Of a stretch of 64,000 nucleotides of DNA, positions 25,022-37,600 are shown in pieces (position 1 is the first letter of the stretch; the number at the start of each line of letters is the position of its first letter). The stretch is from Glandiceps talaboti (lineage: Eukaryota > Hemichordata > Enteropneusta > Spengelidae): the NCBI RefSeq assembly GCF_964340395.1, contig NC_135549.1:20586342-20650341 (forward strand). Direction: 5' to 3'. A model generated the notes under the pieces. It did not search any database and was not told the origin of the DNA. It saw only the letters and a list, made by a program, of their open reading frames with translations. The position numbers and the translations under genes were made by a program.

Positions 25022-27635
25022 ACAGTTCAGTTCTACAGTCTCCAGTTACCTGTAGTGACTCACTGAAAGACGAAAAACGTGCATGAAATATTAATTCACA
25101 AGCAAATTTTTTTGAAGACTTGAATACTTAAATCTTACTACTCGAACTATATAATGACAGTAAGATTATGTTTCTTCTTAATCTATTTGCTGTTAGTTAC
25201 ATTATTTATATTCCTTACAATGCCATAACATTTTACGTGTACACACCTGGCAGGTACGTCTGTGGTCTACACGAGCACACAAAGACATTAGGCACGTGTG
25301 TCCGACTCATGTTCTTCAGATAGCAATTAAACGGTTTGCCTATGACCCCCACGTGTCCATTTCATTCTCATTTTGCTTCTGTACCCCCCCCCCCCCCACA
25401 CACACACACACCTTGCCTTGCTGTTTTCGGTAGGCCTTCGTTTTAGGCTGTTATAAAAAAATGTTGTTCGTCCCAAAAAGTGCACACTTGCTGACTTTGA
25501 AGTTTTAATCGGTGGAAATACATATACAAAGTCATGTAATGATTTAAGCTTTTTTTAGTAGATTATTTATATGTTATTATGGATTTAAAAGTTTTTCCGT
25601 ATATTGGCAAGACTTGTTGTCAATTTTATGATCAATTGTTGTGTTATCATCGCCTCTGCTTTGCACCGACAAAAACAGCAAATATACTGGAAACTGGAGC
25701 AAATAACGGGGGGGGGGGGGTAATGGTTGTACAAAAATCTGAGAAATTGGTAGTTTTGTCGCAAGTTGTCATCGTCGTAAACCACAACCTCTTTTACGGC
25801 AGTGTCGTGAAAGAATTATCAACTATGGTTTGAGAGAATCACCAGCTGACATAGATGTCAAAATGTCTAGTTTATTCATTTGTTTGTATCCAATGTACTT
25901 GTCACTACTAAAGAAATTATGAATTATTTCTCAGTTTCTGTCTTTCTGCTCAATAAACTTGTCTCCATTGTATATTGTAATTCCAATCAGTAACAAGAAA
26001 TTTAATAAATTAAAAAAGTCACTTTTCATACTCATATATAAAAAATGACAATTTCCCTTTCAAGTATCAAACGCTTTAGTCTGATATTGGATCCGATAGC
26101 GTGACAGTCAGCTTTCTACATGTGAAAGCTCTCTTATTACTAGTAAGGCTTGTTGTATGTTTCGTAATACAAGAGATATAAGCCAGTCTGAAAATCCAGA
26201 ATTTTGGAATATTCAAGTTCCCCGTGATTCCATATAAGTTGCTTTAAGTGATATACACGTATCCCAAGCCCTAAGTTGATCCTTTTCGTTTTGAGTCTCA
26301 GTTGTCACCACGCAGATAGTAAATAGGCTTAATACATAAAGGGGTCATGTCATTAGATCTGTGTAGGGGGAAGACAAAAGTACAACTGATCAATTAATGT
26401 TTCGACCAAAATAGAACACATTCATAGATTTACTTTTTTTAATCATACAAATGGGATGAAATCGATAGACAGAAAAAAATCTATCACCTGCCTGGATAAA
26501 ATGTTAGTAATTAATCATTGCTTACATCACTGGTAGAACAACCGTTAACCTTGGGGGTAAGGTTATATATTGTACATGAAGTCCGAAAAGATATTAACTT
26601 TAGTTAGTTTTTCTTGCAGGGAGGTGCGGAGGGGTCTGAGGCGACGTAGCCCAAAGCGATAGACTGTGGATGAGATCGCTAGTAATTATAAGAACTAATG
26701 CAACTCTTGACTCGACACGAACTTTCACCTATCGGAGTACACCTTCCCATGGACACGTACATTGTAAGGAAATTCATGTAACATGTGCCTGTACTAATAG
26801 GGCCTTTAACTGATGCAATGATTTGGAAAAGTTCCAATTAAAAAAAAACAGCCGCAAAGAGTCGACAGGATCTAGGAAATATCAATCACACATATCGACA
26901 CAGTTTGACAGGTACAGCCTAAATGTCTATATAATTAAATGGCTGACTTATATTGTCAAACTCAGAAACGAATTTTAATATTTGCTTCTTTCTTTTTTAC
27001 ACCGCATGGAACGACATAAAAAGGCACAATCACACAAAATGAATGAAAGCGTCATTTTCTCAAATATTCTCGTTTTAATTTTTTAATTTTTTTTTTTTGA
27101 AATGCGATTTTGTCTACGTACGTGTTTTTACATTTGTATTTGGTTCAACATTGAGTTACTAAACATGAAATGGACCGGGTCATAGTTGTTGTCAGTCAGT
27201 TGTTCAAACTTTTACCAGGACGCCTCAATATGATGTAGGAGACCCTAATACTTGACTAAACACTGGGGTCACGTTTGACTTTGTTCCACGTACGTACTCT
27301 TGTAAATACTTTACTGTACTGTCAAATTAAGTGCTTGGCTAATCAGGATTAACGGTGCATGTTATTAAGTGCATTTTTTGTTGCGGAACAATTATTACTG
27401 CCTCGACGAGACCGGAAAACTAATACTATTAGACCTAATTGAATATGATGCAATTTTTCTTGATTCTATACACCATTTATAAGCTTACAGTTGACAAGGC
27501 TAACTCCAGGGGCTGACTCACATGACAGCACAGTGCTGCTAATTTCATCGATGATGATGCTGATTCCTGATTTATTTAGCACATTTAGTATATATGCAAA
27601 TGAAATTGTATGAATAAGCTTATAAAGAAAATTAA

Positions 27636-27668
27636 TGTATGTATGTATGTATGTATGTATGTATGTAT
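27636..27668. repeat. (GTAT)n microsatellite, short
   Basis: Eight GTAT units in intergenic DNA upstream of the creatine kinase gene. Confidence 0.95.
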
Positions 27669-27949
27669 CATAGAAAATTAAAATCGTCTATCACAATTTT
27701 AAAGCACACGCTTGTAGGCCTAAGCTTAGCATATCATATCCCATGAACATTGTGAATGGAACAGTTATTTGTTAAAGTTAACCTAGACGGACCTATGCGA
27801 CATTGCAATTTCAAAATTAGTCAACTTGAGTGACAGTTGTAGGCATAGACCTAATATAATAAGTTGTTAGTTTGTAATTTGTTATCCAGGACTCAACTCG
27901 GGGTTTATCTGTTTCTAAATGAAGGACTTCTCTCATCCTGTTCATGATA

Positions 27950-28620
27950 GGTACCACCCCGGCTCGTTTCATAGGTAAATATCGCTTTTCAGCAGAACAA
28001 TACCCTGTGTTTCATTGTTGTAGTTACTGTTTGTTGTTGCCTAGTAAATATTTGCGGTATATCGATCGTCATTGCCATGCGTACGTGTTCCGTTCGAAAA
28101 AGCATTGACACGATGGCCAAACACGTACTTTTTAGTTTTACGAGGCCGAGGTGCACCAAGCCTAGCTACCCAACGCGGTCAATTCAGGACAATGTTAAAT
28201 CACCGGTCGGCGTTTTATCCTCTTTATTACAATTCTTCCTTTCGAAGAAACACAAACAAGAAGGGTTACAGAAGCCCTATGGCCGTAATACCACATGAAA
28301 CGTGTGTGTTTAAAGTTGACACTGACTGACTTGCTGAAGAAATTACAAGCCAGCAACATCGATCGATGTAGTAACAAAATAACCCGCCAGCTGCCGCTCA
28401 ATAAAAACGACCAATCAATACATCCTATCTGTATCACATGACAACAATAAGACGAATGAGCGCATACATTTACAATTGTCGCTATGACAACAATAAAGGC
28501 ATTTCACGCAATTTGCATAGCGAAAAGTTGCTGTTGAGGAATAGGGTTGATGCTGTATTTTGTGTGAAGTATTCCTTGGATATACGTAATTTTCCTGATT
28601 TTTAATACACTTTTTCTCAG
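27950..28620 (+). promoter_or_regulatory. Probable promoter/5' region of the flagellar creatine kinase
   Basis: A locally CpG-richer stretch (about 28060-28240) directly upstream of the first coding exon. It contains CCAAT at about 28410, an imperfect RFX-type motif at 28036-28048 and a full X-box match at 28478-28491. The coding exon itself is preceded by a good acceptor (pyrimidine tract and cag at 28618-28620), so a non-coding first exon probably lies within this stretch. No TATA box stands out. Confidence 0.45.
28478..28491 (+). promoter_or_regulatory. X-box-like RFX binding motif
   Basis: GTCGCTATGACAAC fits all 14 positions of the published ciliary X-box consensus RYYNYYATRRNRAC. It lies 144 bp upstream of the ATG of a sperm-flagellum gene. 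RFX factors drive many ciliary genes in animals; binding here is inferred. Confidence 0.45.
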
Positions 28621-28634
28621 GAAACGCTGTCAGA

Positions 28635-28665
28635 ATGGGCTGTGGAGGATCCAAGACCGATGGAG
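28635..28665 (+). CDS. Flagellar creatine kinase exon 1 (coding): acylation signal
   Basis: The exon probably begins at 28621 after a strong acceptor, with ATG at 28635 and donor gtaagg. It encodes [10 protein letters not shown] plus one base. Gly2 and Ser6 fit N-myristoylation, and Cys3 fits palmitoylation, which would anchor the enzyme to the flagellar membrane. This start was chosen because it matches known flagellar creatine kinase N-termini in kind. Confidence 0.8.
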
Positions 28666-31600
28666 GTAAGGTTCACAACATCACGCATCAAGTAATATTG
28701 TGATTCTAAAGGGTTTTGACAGTCACACTACGCCATTTCGCGGTGTTCTGAGCCCAATCGTCTGCACTAGAATGAACTCTATAACGCACGTTTAGATATA
28801 TCAATCATACAAATTTGCTGTTACAATCTTTGAATGGAATATTTGTATTGCCAATAATGCAAGGCAGACACGCATGCATCTGTATTTGATTATTGTCCAA
28901 AATTTTGCATCAAAACCTTGAATTTTCGAACTTCCGGCCTTCTACCCGTATTCAGTTCCCCACACGTACACTCTTGCACGACGATGACAACATCATCAGA
29001 CGACTGGTGTAGTACCGAGGGAAAGAAATCGGAACAGCACTACCGAAAACAAAATACTTGTATTCATGCATTAATTATAAGAAATTGCGATGATGTTGAT
29101 CACGGACCTTGTCATCAGGAGAAACATAACGGTTCTCAGTTTAACTAGTCAAGAAAATAGACCGTTTCACACCTCGTTTGTTTCCATGGTAATAGATCAA
29201 ACAATGTAAAAGGACATGTTGAATTGGTCACGTATTTAAAGAGAATTTTAAATGAAGTTAGTCACATTCGTTTCGAAGACATAGAAAATTTTAATGTCAA
29301 ACCCGACTTTGAAGCCGTGACAAACAAAATCCGCTCTGCTCTCTGCCCTTCCGTTTCATTAGCGTTTCGAAACATTGCACCGGATGTATCATGAACTGAA
29401 ATGTCACGGCATGCAAATGTTATATTTATGATATTACTCGTGTCTAAACTTCAGTTTTCTTCTGTTTTTTGCTTTATTGCAGGCATGCCAAAGTAAGTAC
29501 ACGTGTAATGCAGATCTAGAGACTGTAGCTATAAACTACATAGTGAACAAGTAATGTAAACCGTCACAACAACTTGATAGCAATTCTTTCTACATGTCAC
29601 CGCCATTGGGCAGCAGCACATAATGAGGATAAGCACTTTTGTAGTCAGTGACATTTCGCAAACAAATCATTTCTACAGACGTAAAACAAATATAGACTAG
29701 TGCATGTTGCATGTAAGCACAGACAGGTAACAAACTACACTAATCTTATTTGTCAGTATTGTTTTAAGTAACTCAAATCTACATTTTCTGTTTTTAAGTC
29801 AAATATTTTTGTCAAAATTCTCATGAAGTGACATTTAACCTTAACAACTATTGACCTGTAAAAGGTTGGATTTGAATGGCGTATTGTCATGGATAGCCAT
29901 GATTAACTCATTATTTTGTTGACAATGTTGAGAGATAAGCCACTTATAATTTAGCAGTGTAGTGACATTGGGATATGGTACTCTCTCTATTGTGTTTGGT
30001 ACAATACTGGTCCATGTATATAGTTTGGCAGTTCACACACCCCAACCTAGATACAATGGCCGGTGAGATAACAACACAAAAGAGACTGGATACTGAATAA
30101 TTATAAAAGTCTACCTCACCCAGTATTTACCACATGATTGGCTTTCATTGAAAACGTATGGTTTCACTATTTGTTCATTTTTTGCAGTTGTTCTTCATTA
30201 CTTAGGTTGCAACTGCTTTTGTAAATTTGTATGTAAATGTCTGACAATAAACTCAGTGTGAACAGCCAGGTAAAGTTGAAACATCTAAAAACCAAATACA
30301 AGTAAATTGCTGTTCAATTCATGCTTTTGTTGGAATGCTATGAATTTGATGATTCAAACATTCCTTGCAAAAAAAAAAGAAAAAAAAAGGTACAAATATT
30401 GGAACAGGAATGAATATCCCACTGTTATTACATTACTGGTATTCTTGACCATAGAATGTCAACATATCCAGGTATCTTCCTGTACATCTGTACAGGGTTA
30501 ATAAGCGTGTGATGAAAACAAAACCTTATAGATCTACCCCGATACTCATTTTACGATAAATTTTAGCAACAATCTTGACGGTATATTGTTCTTACATTTC
30601 GACAGATTGATGGTACAATCAGTTTTCAAATTTTCATCTGAGAAGTGTCTTGGGGAACATGAATTTCTTGTCAGCAAATCTAAATATATGGATGTCCTGT
30701 GGTCAAGAATAATTTAAATAGTTATTTTACTTTGTAAAACAGTACTGTATGGTACACATACATTTTTGGGGCCATAGGATGCCTTTCATCAACTAATAAT
30801 AATAATCAGTCATTTTTCACCTGACTTCATTATTTTTTACGAATCTTTTTTTTTTTTTTTTTTTAACCCATTCACTGAAGTGAGTTTCTTTTCAGATTAT
30901 TTTGTGTTTTTATTTTGATCAATTCAAAAAGTGTCATTTCAACTTTTGTTGAAATAAATGATAATACAAAAATAAAGGAAATAAAATATATACTGTCAGT
31001 ATGTAAAAAAAAGAAGAGATTAAGTGATTATCTATCTTATCAGTGGATGGGTTAAATAAAATAATCTCATTTCATCATATAAGTTTTAAATTTAACAAAT
31101 ATTTGTTGGTGATACATGTACCAGTTTTGAAGTAAAAGGTTATAATCTTGTCATTAACTACGTTGTATCATAATTAATATAGTAATTTAATAATAGATTC
31201 ATTGTTTTTGCTAAGAGTGGTAACTAAGTACAAATCTACTGGGGTTCCCATGTCATTTTACCTGGGTTCCCAAACAGAATTACCATAGACTGACTCTATG
31301 GGGGAAACACTGCTATTGTTACCTCTTTCTCCCTTTTCTTGTTACCAGGGATCCCCAAACTTAGCAAAAACATTGAGATTTATTATCATAATAACACATA
31401 CATCATTACTGTTATCTAATATTTCAATATACTCAGTTATATTTACACATTTTCTGGTTATTAAACTAATATGTTATAACAGTTTATCAGTCACCATGTT
31501 GTTGGTTTTAATTTGTACTGTACTGTTTGGTTGATGGTTATTTTGTTATGTATTTCACTCATGTTGATGCATGCTACACTAGCATGTTATTAATTTTTAC

Positions 31601-34600
31601 GTTGATGGTAGATGTGTAGGGGATTAAAATCATTGAAAAAAACCACCAAAACCTTTCAACTCATTCAAATTGCTTCACTAACACTTGCATCCTCCATTAT
31701 TCTGCTAAGTAATATCTCACAGGCATTCCCTGCATGGCTTAATCAGTTTATGTTGTCTTGGTGATTGTTTTTGCAAAACACATCACAACATATATGCGTA
31801 CACACACATAATATATACGTCCATACACAAAATATCCTGTAACTACAACCCTGCTCTGTGCTACCCAGCAAAATGGCTCTGTTTCCATAGCAACTAACAA
31901 TTTGCTGTCTCCTCTGTATGCTTTTTATTTTCCTTACAGCTCAAATGCAGATGCTGCTGGGTAGGTCAACCTATTATCTTTGCAAAAGAAATAAAAAAAC
32001 AATAGAATATGGTGTAGTAATGTAGAGATAGTGATAGGTTGTTAGCAGTAGTTTTAAAAAATTTGAATTTTATGTAGGGTTTTTGTCTGAGATGTGTATA
32101 TTACTAACATAAATACCTAAGTTGTTATGGTGTTGCTAGACATAAGAAATCCTCTTTCCTGCTGCTTTGCCACCTACACATTCACACTTAATGATGCCAT
32201 ACTTAACAGTATTACAATTACACTAAGTCAACAAGTAAATTTAGTGTGTCCTGATTGCCATGACCTATATAATTTGTTATGTAGTAGTGGTGGTGAGTAT
32301 GCACAAAGCAAAGACAAACTGTTTTTGGAGTGAATCACTATACTTCTGCACTCACCCACCAAAGAAAGATACATTCAAACAGAAATTTACAACTAAAATA
32401 TGAACATTAATATTATTTGTGTCACATGATATTGTGTAATAAAATATTTTTATATAATGCAGTGTTTTCAAGAAATATATTTTAGATATATGCGAATGAT
32501 ACTTTTGTATTATACAGTTTATCAATAAGTCCCTTGACTGAATCTTAAGATATATTTTCATCATCAATATTCATGAACAAAATATTTTCTTTTTGATTAT
32601 TGAATGATCCGTTAAATTGATAGGGAAATATGAAATTCGGAATCTGAAAATAATCATATCTACAAATGAAAACATAATTTAATTCAGACTCAAGACAATT
32701 TGAGAAATGTATAATGTCATTCAATTGTTTTTCCTATTTTTGAGTTTTTGTTGTGAAGAAAAACACTGATGAATATCGTTTGCGAGTAACAATTTTGTGA
32801 TGTAATTGTTAGGGGTATTTAATAGAATAAGGAAAGGGTTTAAGTTACCTAAGAATTGATGATAATTTATAATGACAGAAATGTACTTCAGATAAATTGA
32901 TAATGAAGGCAGGTTTGTTTTTTATTTTGTATAAAATCGGATTAGTTATCTATCCATCAGTTTACCTGATTGTAGAACTTAATAAAAATGGATTTTACAT
33001 GTATCTGCATGTTAAGAATATGTAAGTACACGAGAAATTAAATGCAATGACTGATTTACTGATTACAAGTACCTTTCAGAAAAGCGGTTTGTTCAATTTA
33101 TTAAGAAATGAGAATTTTTGTGGGGGAGAGGGGGGGGGGGGGGTTGTAAGTTTTTTGGAATATATTTCTCACTAACTGCATAAAAAAATTCAGGGTTGGT
33201 CAAAAACTAGGTATTGAGCTTGAGTTATTGGAATTATACAATTTTGTTTATTTGGGCAAATTACTACATGTAAAAGTGACATGTTCTGTTGCAGATTTCA
33301 AAGCTTTATTTTTGTTTTCCATTGACGTCAAGAAAAACTATTAAACTGTTTATAATCTGGACTGATTAAACAGTGTCAGTAGGGGGTGATCGCACAAGCT
33401 CAATGAACGAACAACGTTTGTTTTTTAGGCCAAAACTTCCTCCCCATAACGGACATTCACAAGTGCAACATCACACGTTAAAACCATGATCAAAATTGTA
33501 GCGGTCACACCACTATGATTGAATGATGCAATGTAAAAACAAGTGCCAACCTTATGAACCTGTTTACTGAGATGATGTAAACACATCAAAATACTACCAG
33601 AAATACAGCACTGTATCTCACATAAGAAGTAAATTTTTATCACCTTATCAACTTCTCAGTAGAAAACACAAGCTTTTATCATTGAAGGCGTGAAAGTTTT
33701 CAAAATTTGTTTAGAAGTGTGAAAATGAAGTTCAGTGATCATATTGACACCAGACCCCCCCCCCCTGAATAAAGTTCGCTTGTTGAGCTTGTGTGACATT
33801 GTGAGATCAACCCTAACATAATGATAATTGTTGCAAACTTTCCCAATGACAATATGTTCATTATTCATTGTTCTTGTATGAATACCTGTAATTGCAATCA
33901 ATTTCAACAATTTACATACTAGGGAAGCGATAATCCTTTATCGACTTTAAGATGAGATGTACTCTGTTACAGCTACAGTACTATTTAGATCCTGATATTT
34001 TAACCATATTTTAAAAATATTTCAAAGCAAATTGGTCATTTTGAGTGCCTTATGTGGTAAACATCTCACATTTCAAATGAATTATCCACCCCTTTATTCA
34101 AATCAACAAAACCATTGCATTATAAAAAGCATATTTGCATATTTCTTGAAGTTACAGATATGAATATTTTATTTTTACAATTCTGAGTAGTAGAACAACA
34201 TGTTACTTGTAGCCAGACACCCTTTCATCAGACACAACACATGATTTTCCTGTTGCCATTGCGTTGCTTTTTGGCCGTTTCTTTCCTGTGCTTTTTTATG
34301 TAGCAGGAAATAAGTAACATAGACTCTGGAGGCAGTACTGGGTAGATTACATTCATAGTATTGTATCTTCATGTCCAATATTTCCTATAACCTACAGGGA
34401 TGCAATGCTGTGTAATTACTCACAAATCTTCAAATGTTGATTAAAAACTCTTGATATTTTCTATCTAATATAAGGATAAGCATTTTTAAGGCTTCTCTTT
34501 CAGTATAAAATGTATAACCTTTAGTAACTGACGTCTGTGGCAATTGGGCTGTGTCCATGGATACCTGACTAACTCAAAACAATTTGTTAGATTTCTCTAA

Positions 34601-37600
34601 TTGCCTGCAACAAAGGTTTGACTTGTCATTGTTGGCGGGTTTTTTTTCATCACTATGTACAGTTGAATGCCCGTCACGGCAACTAGTCTCTCATTGTTGT
34701 TAGATAATTACCAATTCATATTTTTAGTTTTGTCATTATAATGTGTTCGTTACACCTTCATCAGGCCAGTCTCTTGAGGGTTTTTGTATTCTCAGTTACC
34801 CAGCCTCTCACCACTGGGGGCTCTGCCTATGAGACCACCCCAAACGAGAGTCTGGGGGAAATGAGACTCCAACTTGCCCGCGCAGGAAGTACCGATCAGA
34901 GCAGTGCATGCAGGGAAATACATCCAACATTGTAGGCTAAACGATTTGGGTACTTTTGGCGACATTACCTCTCAAGTATCATACATCTAAACTACAACAA
35001 ACAGGCCTCGTAAGCCCACTTTTTATGACTTGGAAGAAATGTACTACATGTGATCCCAGCGCAGGGTAGTTGAAACATGGTTTCCCCAGACTCTTGTCTG
35101 GGTGGTCACGTAGAAGAGGCCACTGCAGTGAGAGTCTGGGTAACCGAGACTAGAAATATATTATCATAACACATATATGTTTGCTAACATCAAACACATT
35201 ATATGATTGCCAACAGCACTATGCCTCTGTGCTAATCCCTAGAGGGTTTTTGAGAAATGTTATCATAACACATATACGTCCCGCGCTAACAGCTTTATGA
35301 CAGTTGTGTTGGCATACTGCTTAGTCTATCTTAATTGCAATTTTTGTTTTTAAGACCTCCTCCATATTACTGTTTGATCAGGTTTTATAATGTTGTAAAC
35401 TCCAGTCTTATGAAAATGTCATGCCTCCATAAAGGCAAACACAGTTTTTTCAAACACAACCTAATTTGCATTTGATTAAGCATATATCAATTTTCTCATT
35501 TTGCAAAATTTTTTCCAAAATCTTTTCTCAACTTTGAACACTTGGAGAGAGATGATTACATGGTTACCATGGTATGGAAAAGCAATTTTGTTTCTTAATC
35601 AAATCCTGATGTGCATTTGTAACATAATATCCTTTAAAATGTTCACGAGGTCGGGTAAAAACAGGCCCGAACAGGCGAAATATTACTTAGTAATTTGAAC
35701 CCTTGGTCATGATACAAGAACTAATTATTACGACATAATACATTTTGAGCAGCTTTTAGATATTGTGAATGCATCAATAACATCAAATCATATGTAAATG
35801 TTAACACCACATATATCTTCCTATCAATAATCCAAAATGGTAAAATAATGTTTACCTTACCATCAGAAGGGTGTGAAATAGTGTATAATTTAATGTGATA
35901 TGTTATCTTTTATCACAATAACTCATGAATGTATACATCAAAATGTCTTGTGCAATAAATATGTAAATCAAATTAACTCATAAAAATAAACATGCCAAGT
36001 AATTGGCAGTCAATTGATGGTGGTCTGTGAAGTACAAAACTTCTCTTAAAATAAATATGTAAATCAGAATAAATCATAAAATAAACATGATGTAAAGTAA
36101 TTGACAGTCAATTGAGGATGGTCAGTGAAGTACAGAATGCCTCATGAAATAAATATATAAATCAATATGAATCATAAAATAAACATGAAAAGTAATTGAC
36201 AGTCAAATAATGGTGGTCTTTGAAGTGCTGGTAGTATTTACAGCGTGATAAAGGGTTTATAGGGTATTTATGTAATAATACTGTAGTGAAAAACATTAAC
36301 TTTAAGCCAATATCTATAAGATTTATAAAATTGATGGGGACGATAATTTTATCTTCAGTATTTGGATTGTTTACAATACTTCAAAGATGGCTACCTGATA
36401 CTTATCAAGTGCAAGAATCAAATCAGTTATATTGATATTTATTTCTGCTAAGGATTGGGTTATTAATTGAAAATTTAAAAAGAAGGACTTTATTACTATC
36501 AATGATCTGAAGCTGTATGTGAATCAAAACATCTATTTTTAAATAAATAATATATAGAATAAAAGCCATGCAGTAACAGTAATAATATCACTTTTTGTCT
36601 TAAATTTTCATTATTAGTTTTCTGAAATATTGATATTAATTCAAATCTGTATTCACAACATGAATCTGTTGACTGTACAGGAACTTTATGAGTTGATTTT
36701 AATGTTTTTAATTTCAAGTGGCTCATAAACTTTTGACCCTAAGAACTACATATTCTACAGTGTCATGTCGTAATTCTTCAGGCAGATAGTAGAGCTATTT
36801 TGTGTTTGTGGTGGAGAAATGCAGGTGATCTTTAATAGAAGCAAATCCTTGTCATGGGATGTATTTTAAGACAGAGTAGAAAGAATAATCAGGTTAGGCT
36901 ATATCGTGAATGTCATGGCAACGATGTACCATTACACCGTAAAAGGCATTAAATATCTACCTGTCAGATCAGTAAAAACCATTGCCAGACTTTAATCTGA
37001 AGTCTTCGCTTTCTGTTCTAAATATCTTTCTTCATACTATCAGCTATATGAATCTCACGCAGTACAGACTACTACAAACTTCTTATTTTTGAATTATAGA
37101 TATCTAAGACTGAACTTTAGTCTACATGTCTGACAGTCTGTGCATTTATTTGGTAAAATTTTTCAAAATTTATTTCAGGCTTTTTATCACAGATAGAGAA
37201 ATTGAATTTTTGATTAAAAAATAAATAATGGAATACATTAGGTGTACTGATAGCAAAATGTTAAGACTCCCTTTGCGCTATTTAACTTGAGGATGGTATA
37301 ACACTATTAACAGCAGCTGAGCCAATGTATTACTTTGGAATGGAAAGTAGAATCTAGATTCTATGTTTAATTTTTTGCCTATCTGGTGTCTTTTAGTCTC
37401 TATGATCTCTTGCAGTATGGTACGGTTCTGTCTTTCTTTAGTTTGCAAATACTGTAATTTCTTTGTTAACCCTTGCTTGCAGAGAGAAGCCTGCTACCAA
37501 GCCTGATACAGCAACAAATAATACTGATTCTTCAGGTGCTAAACCTTCACCAAAGTCTCAATCTAACTCCACTTCTGCACCCAAATCTGGGAATGCTCTT

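Larger units (their letters stand above)
19901..27900. other. Intergenic region between the FGD and creatine kinase genes
   Basis: No recognisable gene. It contains two unassigned open segments (20327-20590, 21707-21928), a G/T-rich tract near 20802-20811, C- and G-runs near 25385 and 25710, a 120-bp transposon (24902-25021) and a GTAT microsatellite (27636-27668). The rest appears as ordinary AT-rich non-coding DNA. Confidence 0.6.

Noticed and set aside
26675-26686. Short match to the bacterial 16S rRNA ATCGCTAGTAAT segment
   Set aside because: Only about a dozen bases, with no rRNA context on either side.
28072-28329. Open frame of 85 residues upstream of the creatine kinase
   Set aside because: No domain, two overlapping competing frames, and a CpG-richer promoter-like setting explain it better as non-coding.
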